Below, piece by piece: positions 11,996 through 18,414 of a DNA stretch of 18,414 nt. Below the pieces are notes generated by a model. The model saw only the letters and a list, made by a program, of their open reading frames with translations, made no database searches and was not told the DNA's origin. The stretch's first letter is position 1; the number at the start of each line of letters is the position of its first letter. The position numbers and the translations under genes are program-made. The stretch comes from an uncultured Collinsella sp. (GTDB lineage Bacteria > Actinomycetota > Coriobacteriia > Coriobacteriales > Coriobacteriaceae). The stretch covers positions 1 through 18,414 of the forward strand of contig URKM01000038.1 of NCBI GenBank assembly GCA_900548365.1. The letters are read 5' to 3'.

Positions 11996-13129
11996 GTGGC
12001 AGATGAGAACATCGACCTCAAGAAATATATCGACCGGCATAGGCGCCGGCACGGAGAGCGCCCGGCATTGCAGCGCATCGTCCGCAGCGTCCAGCGGTTC
12101 TTCCAGCATACGTTCAACATCCGGGAGGGCAGGGCTCCCTATCATGTCATCCGCAAGCGCTTCGTCAACGGCGCCCGTCTCAACGGCAACCATATCTGCA
12201 TCCTGATCATCGCGATGATCATCGCCTGCATCGGTCTGGACACCAATTCCGATATCGCCATCGTGGGCGCCATGCTCATCTGCCCCATCATGGGATCGGT
12301 GCTCGCCATCGCATACGGCGCCGCCACCCTTGACCGCTCCCTCACCCGCGACGCCGTGGCCGGCCTGGTCATCCAAATGGTCTTCTGCCTCATCACGTCG
12401 ACGCTCTACTTCTACCTCTCCCCCGTCGCGGGCATGACCCAATCGCTGGCGGACAATTCCAGCGCGACGGTATGGGATCTGCTACTCGCCCTGGTGGGCG
12501 GCTTCGCGGGCGGCCTGGGCAACTCGCGCGACCAGGAGCCCGCGACCCTCATCTCGGGCGTCGCGGTGGCGACCGCCCTCATGCCGCCGCTCTGCGCGGC
12601 GGGCTACGGCATCGCGGCGACCAACCTGGGCCTCTCGCTCTCCGCGCTCTACGAGTTCGGCATCAACGTGGTGTTCATCGCGCTCTCGGCCATGGTGGTG
12701 CTGCTGCTCCTGCGCGTTCCGCTCAAGCGCGACCTCGATGACGACGGCGTCGTCACCGAAGCGGAGGACGAGGCGGTCCGCGTGCGGTCGCATCTCATTC
12801 GCTGGCGCATCCTGGCGGGCACGGCGATCTTCGCCATCCCCTGCCTCATCCTCACGTCGAACATGGTGAAAGCCGCCACGGATACCACACCCGACTCCTA
12901 CGGAGCGGCCGCGACGGCGAGCGAGCTGGCTGTGGTCTGCCCCGGCTTCGAGGAATACACCGTAGGCATGCAGGCGCGGGCCGCGTCCGACGGCGCGAAC
13001 ATGGGTGAGGAGCTCGTCGCCCGCGTCGTGACGGACGCCGAGTTGACGCAGGAGCAGCGTGCCATGGCAGAAGAGCTCATCCGCCTTGATGTCGAGGGGC
13101 TCGACCGCGTGGAGTTCGTCACGCAATGA
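11996..13129 (+). CDS. DUF389 family integral membrane protein
   Basis: This 377-residue protein has a basic soluble N-terminus (1-60), then about six or seven membrane segments, and a polar C-terminal domain (about 295-377). Family hallmarks are GAMLICPIMG (91-100), corresponding to the usual MISPLMGP-like motif, and SGVAVATALMPPLCAAGYGI (187-206). DUF389 proteins are widespread, probably transporters, with no settled function. The start is GTG 11996, with AAGGTGA upstream. It is divergent from nfu-lgt and has no co-directional partner within 288 bp. The soluble C-terminal tail is acidic and family-atypical as far as I can judge. Confidence 0.9.
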   Translation: MADENIDLKKYIDRHRRRHGERPALQRIVRSVQRFFQHTFNIREGRAPYHVIRKRFVNGARLNGNHICILIIAMIIACIGLDTNSDIAIVGAMLICPIMGSVLAIAYGAATLDRSLTRDAVAGLVIQMVFCLITSTLYFYLSPVAGMTQSLADNSSATVWDLLLALVGGFAGGLGNSRDQEPATLISGVAVATALMPPLCAAGYGIAATNLGLSLSALYEFGINVVFIALSAMVVLLLLRVPLKRDLDDDGVVTEAEDEAVRVRSHLIRWRILAGTAIFAIPCLILTSNMVKAATDTTPDSYGAAATASELAVVCPGFEEYTVGMQARAASDGANMGEELVARVVTDAELTQEQRAMAEELIRLDVEGLDRVEFVTQ

Positions 13130-13262
13130 CGGAACGGCGCAGGCGCAGGGTACGATGCGCACGCGACCCAAGCGGCGGACGCGAACCCGCAACCTTCACC
13201 GCCCTTTCGAATCCAGCCGCGACCCGTACCATAACCGCGCGTCGAGGTTCTCTGTAAAAACC

Positions 13263-13292
13263 TTATTCATCCCGTTGTTCATTACGTATAGT
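13263..13292 (+). promoter_or_regulatory. Candidate promoter of the HD-domain operon
   Basis: -35 TTATTC (13263-13268), 18-bp spacer, -10 TATAGT (13287-13292). It implies a transcript start near 13299 and a leader of about 120 bases. Confidence 0.45.
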
Positions 13293-13295
13293 CGC

Positions 13296-13375
13296 CCCTC
13301 ATTGGGTACCGTCATGAGGGCGCGCCCGACGGAGCGCGCTCGACGCGGTCGGTTCGATTCGACCGCACCGAACCG
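13296..13375 (+). other. Structured leader of the HD-domain operon
   Basis: Successive inverted repeats: CCCTCAT / ATGAGGG (13296-13320), GCGCGC / GCGCGC (13320-13339), then two overlapping, mutually exclusive dyads, CGGTCG / CGACCG (13346-13365) and CGGTTCG / CGAACCG (13350-13375). No known riboswitch class is recognised. The rest of 13130-13417 shows no gene or RNA. Confidence 0.45.
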
Positions 13376-13417
13376 ATCGATAGAAAGACAACGGGCTTTG
13401 AGGAACGGAGGGCCTGG

Positions 13418-13942
13418 ATGCGCGCACAGGATAGCGCACCGATGACGGAGCAGACGGCGGCTGACGAGGTCGAACTCGTCGCCCGAACACTCGAGGAGGC
13501 GGGCAGATTCGGCCTCACGCGCAGCTTCATCCAACACGGAAACGTAAGCGTCTACGAGCATGTCCGCTCGGTCGCACGCGCGAGCGCCGCCTTCGCCTCC
13601 CTCCTCCAACGCATGGGTGTCCGCATCGATCGCGCCTCGCTCATTCGCGGCGCGTTGCTTCATGACTACTTCCTCTACGATTGGCACGACCCGGACCCCT
13701 CGCATCGACTGCACGGCTTCACGCATCCCTCGACGGCGCTCGAACGCGCATCGGAGGATTTCGAGCTCACCGAGCGCGAGCGAAACATCATCGCTCGACA
13801 TATGTTCCCCTTGGTGCCCATACCCCCGACCTGCCGCGAAGCGTGGATCGTATGCATGGCAGACAAGGCATGCGCGCTCGGCGAGACGATCGAGGCGCGA
13901 ATGCCCCTGAGGAATCACAGCGGAAAGGAATCGCGAGCATGA
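13418..13942 (+). CDS. HD-domain protein (putative metal-dependent phosphohydrolase)
   Basis: This 174-residue protein has the HD-superfamily pattern: HGNVSVYEHVRSV (40-52, His40 and His48), LLHDYFLYDWHD (81-91, the HD pair His82-Asp83), HGFTHPSTALERA (99-111) and a late D149-K150 in CMADKACAL. It is expected to bind a metal and hydrolyse a phosphoester; the substrate is unknown. ATG 13418 has GGAGGG 8 bases upstream; ATG 13442 is a less likely alternative. It overlaps the next gene by ATGA, which indicates coupled translation with a PF06541 membrane protein. The leader is rich in hairpins. Confidence 0.87.
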   Translation: MRAQDSAPMTEQTAADEVELVARTLEEAGRFGLTRSFIQHGNVSVYEHVRSVARASAAFASLLQRMGVRIDRASLIRGALLHDYFLYDWHDPDPSHRLHGFTHPSTALERASEDFELTERERNIIARHMFPLVPIPPTCREAWIVCMADKACALGETIEARMPLRNHSGKESRA

Positions 13943-14925
13943 CGTACCTTCAGGACATCGCAACCGATCTCGCGGCGACCGGCGCCCCGCTCTCGGCGGT
14001 GTTCCTGTCGTTTCTCGCCTTCGCTTTCATCGGCTGGCTCTATGAATCGACCATCTGCGCGCTCGCCAACTATGGACATTTCGCGAACAGCGGCTTTCTC
14101 CTCGGCCCCTGCTGTCCCATCTACGGAGCGGGCGCGCTCGCATGCTGGATCCTGCTGCGCGGCATCCCCAGCGTCGGCGTGCAGTTCCTAGCCGCCGCCC
14201 TGGTGTGCAGCGCGATCGAATACAGCGTGGGCGCCTTGCTCGAACGGCTCACCGGCGCGCGGTTCTGGGACTACTCCAAGTTCCCCTTCAACATCAACGA
14301 GAGGGTCTGCCTGTACGGAGCGATGCTCTTCGGAGTCGGAGCGGTGATCATCTGCCGCGCAGCCGAACCCGCGCTGCTCGCGGCGCTCTCCCTGGTGCCG
14401 AGGGGCATTCTGGCAACGGTCGCCGTCGCATGCGCGGTGCTGCTCGCGCTCGACACCGCGTTCACCCTGGCGAGCTGGCGTCAGCTGTCGCAGAAACTCG
14501 AACTGATGCGCATCGAGATGGCAGACAAGATCAACGATTCTTTGAAGGAGGCCTCCGAATCCATGCTCGACAAGGTTCCCGAAAGCGTGCTGGACTCGGC
14601 CGTCGAACTGAAGACCCAAAGCCGCGCGATCAACACGTGGTTGTCCTCCCTATCCGACAGCGCGCTCGAGTCGATGCGCAGCAAGGTCGAGATGCCCGCA
14701 TTCATCGCCGAGGGAGAGCGCAGCCTGCGCCTGGTCGCCCGGCGCGCGCGAAGCATGGCCCAGCGCGCCGATAAGGCTGCGCCCGAGAAGCTCAAGACCA
14801 TGATGACCCGCCGTGAGCTTCGCTTCTTCAACGCGTTCCCGGAGATCAAGCTGAAATCGTACGAGGGCGTCATCCGCGCCACGAAGCTGAAGGAGCGTGC
14901 GCGCGAGCTGTTCTACAGGAGGTAG
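13939..14925 (+). CDS. PF06541 membrane protein (annotated as putative ABC transporter permease, CmpB-like)
   Basis: This 328-residue protein has an N-terminal membrane domain of about five segments (1-180) with PF06541 motifs: FIGWLYES (30-37), SGFLLGPCCPIYG (51-63), EYSVGALLE (94-102) and WDYSKFPFNINERVCLYG (110-127). The family is usually called a putative ABC permease, but no ATPase is adjacent and transport is unproven. The C-terminal half (about 181-328) is helical, charged and coiled-coil-like, longer than in many members, and probably cytoplasmic. ATG 13939 overlaps the HD gene stop (ATGA), with AAAGGA upstream. Pairing of an HD protein with this family occurs in other Gram-positive bacteria (from memory), which suggests a joint function. 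Confidence 0.85.
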   Translation: MTYLQDIATDLAATGAPLSAVFLSFLAFAFIGWLYESTICALANYGHFANSGFLLGPCCPIYGAGALACWILLRGIPSVGVQFLAAALVCSAIEYSVGALLERLTGARFWDYSKFPFNINERVCLYGAMLFGVGAVIICRAAEPALLAALSLVPRGILATVAVACAVLLALDTAFTLASWRQLSQKLELMRIEMADKINDSLKEASESMLDKVPESVLDSAVELKTQSRAINTWLSSLSDSALESMRSKVEMPAFIAEGERSLRLVARRARSMAQRADKAAPEKLKTMMTRRELRFFNAFPEIKLKSYEGVIRATKLKERARELFYRR

Positions 14926-14959
14926 GGCGCATGCCGGGCGATCCGGATAGCAGAATCCC

Positions 14960-15012
14960 GCCGACATCCCGCGGACAAGTCCATCCTGCCGACATCCCGC
15001 CGGCAAGTCCAA
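14960..15012. repeat. 28-bp direct repeat, two copies
   Basis: GCCGACATCCCGC followed by a variable dinucleotide and CAAGTCCA, at 14960-14987 and 14988-15012. It lies 34 bp past the PF06541 gene. Confidence 0.65.
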
Positions 15013-15075
15013 ACATGTTAGCAGCAGCTGTTTTGGGTGCGGCAACGGCAGTAGGATGGGAATGCTGATGGGAAT

Positions 15076-15133
15076 AGCGATGCCGGTAGCGATGGGGATA
15101 GGGACAGGGGCAGCGATGCCGGTAGCGATGGGG
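15076..15133. repeat. 22-bp direct repeat in a G-rich tract
   Basis: AGCGATGCCGGTAGCGAT plus GGGG occurs exactly at 15076-15097 and 15112-15133. Between them lie GGG tracts with 3-base loops (GGGGATAGGGACAGGGG), so a plus-strand G-quadruplex is possible. Confidence 0.7.
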
Positions 15134-15294
15134 GGCAGAGAGGCGAATTTCGCCTTGCATCTCTATGGGTAAAGCGCCCCAGAGGCTTGGCGCGTCTATG
15201 TGAGCCTAATAATGCATTGATTTGCAACTATATTCGTATCTGTGTATCTAGTATTTCGCAGATTCGCTCAACCGGCCTTCAGACAGCACCTCGG

Positions 15295-15323
15295 TGGCAC
15301 TAAATGTCAGTTTTGAGTCTTTT
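15295..15323 (-). repeat. 28-bp motif, copy B-left
   Basis: On the minus strand: AAAAGACTCAAAA, variable CTGA, CATTTAGTGCCA. Left boundary of a 258-bp element. Confidence 0.8.
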
Positions 15324-15523
15324 GCAGCACGTTGATTGCGCATGAGGAGGTCGCTGGGCGATCACGAAGACCCTTTCAGGGCATCTGACGGAAAATGGAT
15401 CGGGCCCCAACGCACCCGAACCGCTGCGCGAACGCCGAAACGCTCCAGAATTGGGTGTTTTACTGAACTATGTGATGATTAAACATCATTTGTTTGCTTA
15501 TTCATACCTTCAACCCGAAGGCC

Positions 15524-15552
15524 AAAAGACTCAAAACTTGCATTTAGTGCCA
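15524..15552 (+). repeat. 28-bp motif, copy B-right
   Basis: On the plus strand: AAAAGACTCAAAA, variable CTTG, CATTTAGTGCCA. Inverted partner of 15295-15323. The interiors of elements A and B show no evident similarity. Confidence 0.8.
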
Positions 15553-16377
15553 GAGAGCAAGCCCTGCTGCAGGATTCTCCTGCCTCGGCAATGTCTATAT
15601 CCTTGCATCGGAAATAATCAAGGACGCGCCGCCCAGGCACCTTGCGCCAGCAAGCCGGAGACCGTGCAGACAAAACCAAGGCACCCAGCTCATCGCCAGC
15701 GAAGAGGAGAAAGGTCACTGTCCAGAGACGATGACCTTTTCCAGTCCCCGCCCCACTTAGAATCCATAGGGCCTCACCACTAGCATGAATAGACCCCAAG
15801 CACCGGTCGCTTTAGAGCCCTAACGGCCGCACACAGAAACACCGCGGCCGAGAAACGGTCAGCTTAACAGCGAGCAATGCGCGCACAATAGGCATTGCAA
15901 GAAAGTCTTTAGGCTCAAGGGATGGGGTATATCGGGCATTTGGGTGATACAGCTCGCTTATGCGGTCGTCGGGCAGCTAGGCAAAAGCGTCTTCCTCGCT
16001 CGTTTTGTCAATGAGCCGTCGATGTGTCCACGGCGCAAAGACAACGCGAACTGAATGTGACTACCCGCGGTGCCCTTGCTAAGGGTCATGCGCTCCGCAA
16101 CTGGGATGCTCGAAAACGGTTTACACAGCCATCCAGGGAAACAGAACCGGGAACACGGAAGAATCGACGCAGTTGCAGTCGTGCGAGTAATCCATGGCAG
16201 CACATCGCGTTGGGAAAGCCTATGCAAGAGACGCGAGGCACTCCTTTTTCGGAATGCCTGCGCGCCCGAACAACATGGCAGTATTGACTTTCCCGACCTC
16301 TGCGGTCATTTTAAATACGACCCTCTCGCCATCGCTAAGTTGCGGAATAACTCAGCTACATTAGAGCTTTTCTCAGT

Positions 16378-16383
16378 TATAAT
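16378..16383 (+). promoter_or_regulatory. -10 box of the AlbA_2 gene
   Basis: Perfect TATAAT. A weak -35 (GCTACA, 16355-16360) lies 17 bp upstream. The -10 ends 8 bases before an in-frame ATG (16392), so a leaderless start is possible. Confidence 0.5.
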
Positions 16384-16421
16384 AACTTAATATGAGTCAT
16401 ATTGTAAGTGAGGATTACATT

Positions 16422-17978
16422 ATGATTACTGAAGAACAGCTTACTGAGATCATCGAACGCCTCCGCAAACAGGGCACCGACGATGCCGAAGTCGAAGTCA
16501 AGGAATCCCGGTCGTCCCTATCCAAGGACATCTGGGAAACCGTGAGCGCGTTTGCGAATACGCACGGCGGCGTCATCATCTTGGGCTTGAGCGAACGCAA
16601 CGGGTTCACCCCGGTTGAGGGCTTTGCCATCGAGCGCGTTTGCGACCAGTTCATCGCGGGCATGACCGACCGAAACGGAGAAGGCAAAGTCGCAAACCCT
16701 CCCCGCTACGACATAATGCGCATGGCGTTCGAAGAATCCTACCTCCTCGTCATCGCCATCGACGAGCTTCCCGCCCACGCGAAGCCGTGCTACATCAAAA
16801 GCAAGGGTATGCAGGCGGGCAGCTATAAGCGCGAAGACGATCAGGATCTCGCTCTCAGCACGAGCGAGACGCTCTCGCTTTCCACCGCGGCGCTCTATGA
16901 AAATTACGACAGAACGCCTGTGCCAGAAGCAGGCATCCCCAACCTCAATGATGCCCTCGTATCGGCAACGTTCGAGCGCGCACTCACGCAAACGCCCCGC
17001 GCGCTCATAGGAGCGGACACCTTGCGGGCAAAACTCGAGCGCCTCAATTTCATCGATGCCGAGGGGGCGGTGACCCGTGCCGGGCTCCTTGCTGCTGGAA
17101 CATATCCGCAGCAGTTTCTCCCGCGCCTCATGATCGATGTAGCCGTGCACCCTGGAACAACCAAGGGAGGCGCAGGCACGCTGCGATTCGTTGACCGAGC
17201 CTTTTGTGAGGGAACCATCGGGGAGATGATTGGCGACGCGGTGCGCGCGATCAAGCGGAATCTCAAAACCAAGTCCGTCGTTATCGGCATCGGGCGGGTG
17301 GATGAACTCGAGATTCCCGAAGAGGTCCTGCGCGAGGCCGTGGCGAACGCGCTCATACATCGCGAATACAACCCGCGCTTTGACGGACAGGCGGTCAACG
17401 TCGATATCTTCGACGACCGCATCGAGGTCACAAACCCCGGCGGGCTCTACGGGAGCGTGCGGAAGCAAACGCTCGCAAGCGGTATCTCGAGCTGCCGAAA
17501 CGCAGCACTCATGCGCCTCATGTCGCTTGTCCCGCTGCCGCTCGAGGCGGGATCTCCCGCCGAGGGAAACGGCTCGGGCATCCCCATGATGATCCAGGCA
17601 TGCAAGAAGCGCGGGCTCGAGGAGCCGACCTTCTGCCCGGGCATCGACCAGTTCAAGGTGATCCTGCATAGACCGAGTGACGACGCGACGACGCACGAGG
17701 CAGGCGACGACGCGGCGCCGAGCGGGAAAAGCGACGGCGCGGATTCCCGCGCCAAGCGGCTCAGCACCGAGACGGGCGAGCGTTACATCAAGGAATGCCT
17801 GGCCGAACATGGCGAGCTGAGCACCAGGCAGCTGCAGGAGCTCACCGGCATGAACGTCAACCAGGTGCGCAGCCGCATCCGCAGGCTCATCAACGCTGGC
17901 GAGGTGCTAGCAACGGCCCCGGCGAGCAGCAGGGACAGAACCTATAGAATGGCGAATTGCGGGGAGAAACAGGCCTGA
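16422..17978 (+). CDS. AlbA_2 (Schlafen-type) / HATPase-like putative transcriptional regulator
   Basis: This 518-residue protein has an N-terminal AlbA_2 (PF04326) domain, with VEVKESRSSLSKDIWETVSAFANTHGGVIILGLSE (24-58) as its core; a C-terminal ATPase-like region of the RecG-like HATPase_c_4 type with EVLREAVANALIHREY (301-316), VTNPGGLYG (336-344) and GSGIPMMIQAC (384-394); and a winged-helix end (about 455-510). Such proteins are common accessory regulators or defence-linked factors of unknown ligand. I chose ATG 16422 because AGGA lies 7 bases upstream. ATG 16392 (10 residues longer) is the alternative and would be leaderless. The preceding low-GC, gene-poor region suggests acquisition. 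Confidence 0.85.
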   Translation: MITEEQLTEIIERLRKQGTDDAEVEVKESRSSLSKDIWETVSAFANTHGGVIILGLSERNGFTPVEGFAIERVCDQFIAGMTDRNGEGKVANPPRYDIMRMAFEESYLLVIAIDELPAHAKPCYIKSKGMQAGSYKREDDQDLALSTSETLSLSTAALYENYDRTPVPEAGIPNLNDALVSATFERALTQTPRALIGADTLRAKLERLNFIDAEGAVTRAGLLAAGTYPQQFLPRLMIDVAVHPGTTKGGAGTLRFVDRAFCEGTIGEMIGDAVRAIKRNLKTKSVVIGIGRVDELEIPEEVLREAVANALIHREYNPRFDGQAVNVDIFDDRIEVTNPGGLYGSVRKQTLASGISSCRNAALMRLMSLVPLPLEAGSPAEGNGSGIPMMIQACKKRGLEEPTFCPGIDQFKVILHRPSDDATTHEAGDDAAPSGKSDGADSRAKRLSTETGERYIKECLAEHGELSTRQLQELTGMNVNQVRSRIRRLINAGEVLATAPASSRDRTYRMANCGEKQA

Positions 17979-18071
17979 GAGCTGCGATATCGTATGCATT
18001 CGCGACCATAGGTATACTGGGTTTCAAGAGATGTACTGCTCGCTCGATGTGACAGTTGGGAGGAACGAACC

Positions 18072-18308
18072 ATGATGTATCCGTATCTCACGTTTGATGA
18101 CGGCACTGAGGTCATGCACTCGGACATCATCGAAGACGGTGGCGCTAAGAAAGTGCTCGTACATTTTGAGAGGCCGACGGAAACCGGCTTTGATTCCATT
18201 CGCTGCGAACTGCCCTCGTACACCTGGACGCCCTGGGAAGGAGCGTACTCGTCTGCCGAAATCGATTTTCTGGAGCAGTTCCTTCGCAACAATGCCCACC
18301 TGATTTAA
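18072..18308 (+). CDS. Small conserved-looking protein of unknown function (78 residues)
   Basis: The protein begins MMYPYLTFDDGTEVMHSDII and has a VLVHFERPTETGFDS segment, a C-terminal DFLEQFLRNNAHLI and high acidic content, with no membrane segment or signal. A GGAGG site lies 8 bases before ATG 18072 and TATACT at 18013-18018 is a possible -10, so it looks like a genuine gene in its own unit. I have a vague memory of similar small proteins in Coriobacteria but can name no family. An adjacent gene beyond the right edge cannot be seen. Another start two codons in is impossible to exclude, because the first two codons are both ATG. Confidence 0.65.
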   Translation: MMYPYLTFDDGTEVMHSDIIEDGGAKKVLVHFERPTETGFDSIRCELPSYTWTPWEGAYSSAEIDFLEQFLRNNAHLI

Positions 18309-18414
18309 AGATATGCCGCCGAGGGGGTAACGTACAATATCTTGCGCACTTTGACAGCGGAATAGCGTCCAGATAGAAGGGAGGGCACGGCCCGCCTCGG
18401 TATGATTCGAGTTG

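Larger units (their letters stand above)
14926..16421. other. Long region without a recognisable gene
   Basis: About 1.5 kb. The ORFs here are short, overlap on both strands and match nothing I recognise. Contents seen: a 28-bp direct repeat (14960-15012), a G-rich repeat (about 15056-15136), a 15-bp palindrome AGGCGAA-T-TTCGCCT (15141-15155), the second paired 28-bp motif element (15295-15552) and the promoter of the AlbA_2 gene (16378-16383). From about 15200 on, GC content is clearly lower than in the preceding genes. It may be a decayed or horizontally acquired segment. No tRNA fold and no transposase motif was found. Confidence 0.5.

Noticed and set aside
14870..15227. Minus-strand ORFs rich in HRYRHRY-like repeats
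   Set aside because: The residues come from translating the G-rich direct repeat; there is no ribosome binding site or family similarity.
15958..16390. Transposase or decayed coding remnant
   Set aside because: Short ORFs on both strands show no DDE or other recognisable motif, and no terminal repeats flank them.

Overview
The window looks like a chromosomal segment of a high-GC, single-membrane actinobacterium. I infer Coriobacteriia, with a Collinsella-like relative most likely. Supporting signs are the high-GC third codon positions, a zinc-type S14, an AmaP/DUF2273/Asp23 module, many lipoprotein-type signals, and at least one promoter whose -10 box sits just upstream of an ATG with no ribosome binding site (leaderless style). 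The taxon is an inference; no search was run.

Layout. Positions 1-1424 (minus) carry the middle of the spc ribosomal operon: rplE, rpsN, rpsH and the first codons of rplF. The expected upstream gene rplX (L24) is absent. Upstream of rplE lies a 274-bp gap and then the methionine ABC importer operon metN-metI-metQ (4229-1699, minus). The metN leader encodes an unannotated 38-residue, methionine-rich peptide (4408-4292) directly after a promoter and ahead of competing hairpins. It looks like a methionine attenuator and is the most interesting element in the window. Positions 6050-4508 (minus) hold the envelope-stress module amaP, DUF2273 and Asp23/Gls24, ending in a strong terminator. Positions 7259-6453 (minus) hold yebC, also with a strong terminator, followed by a 32-bp tandem repeat.

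Positions 7594-9926 hold a split ABC importer. A solute-binding lipoprotein (plus) and a SsuC/TauC-like permease (minus) face each other, no ATPase is visible, and a 215-bp element bounded by inverted 28-bp motifs lies between them. Positions 11777-10121 (minus) are nfu, a cysteine-rich unknown protein and lgt. Lgt would lipidate MetQ and the other binding protein. A shared regulatory region with nested palindromes separates nfu from a DUF389 membrane protein (11996-13129, plus). An HD-domain protein and a PF06541 membrane protein (13418-14925, plus) overlap by ATGA and follow a leader rich in hairpins.

Positions 14926-16421 are about 1.5 kb without a recognisable gene. They contain direct repeats, a G-rich repeat and a second copy of the element bounded by the 28-bp motifs (258 bp). 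The window ends with an AlbA_2/HATPase-type regulator (16422-17978, plus) and a small unknown protein (18072-18308, plus).
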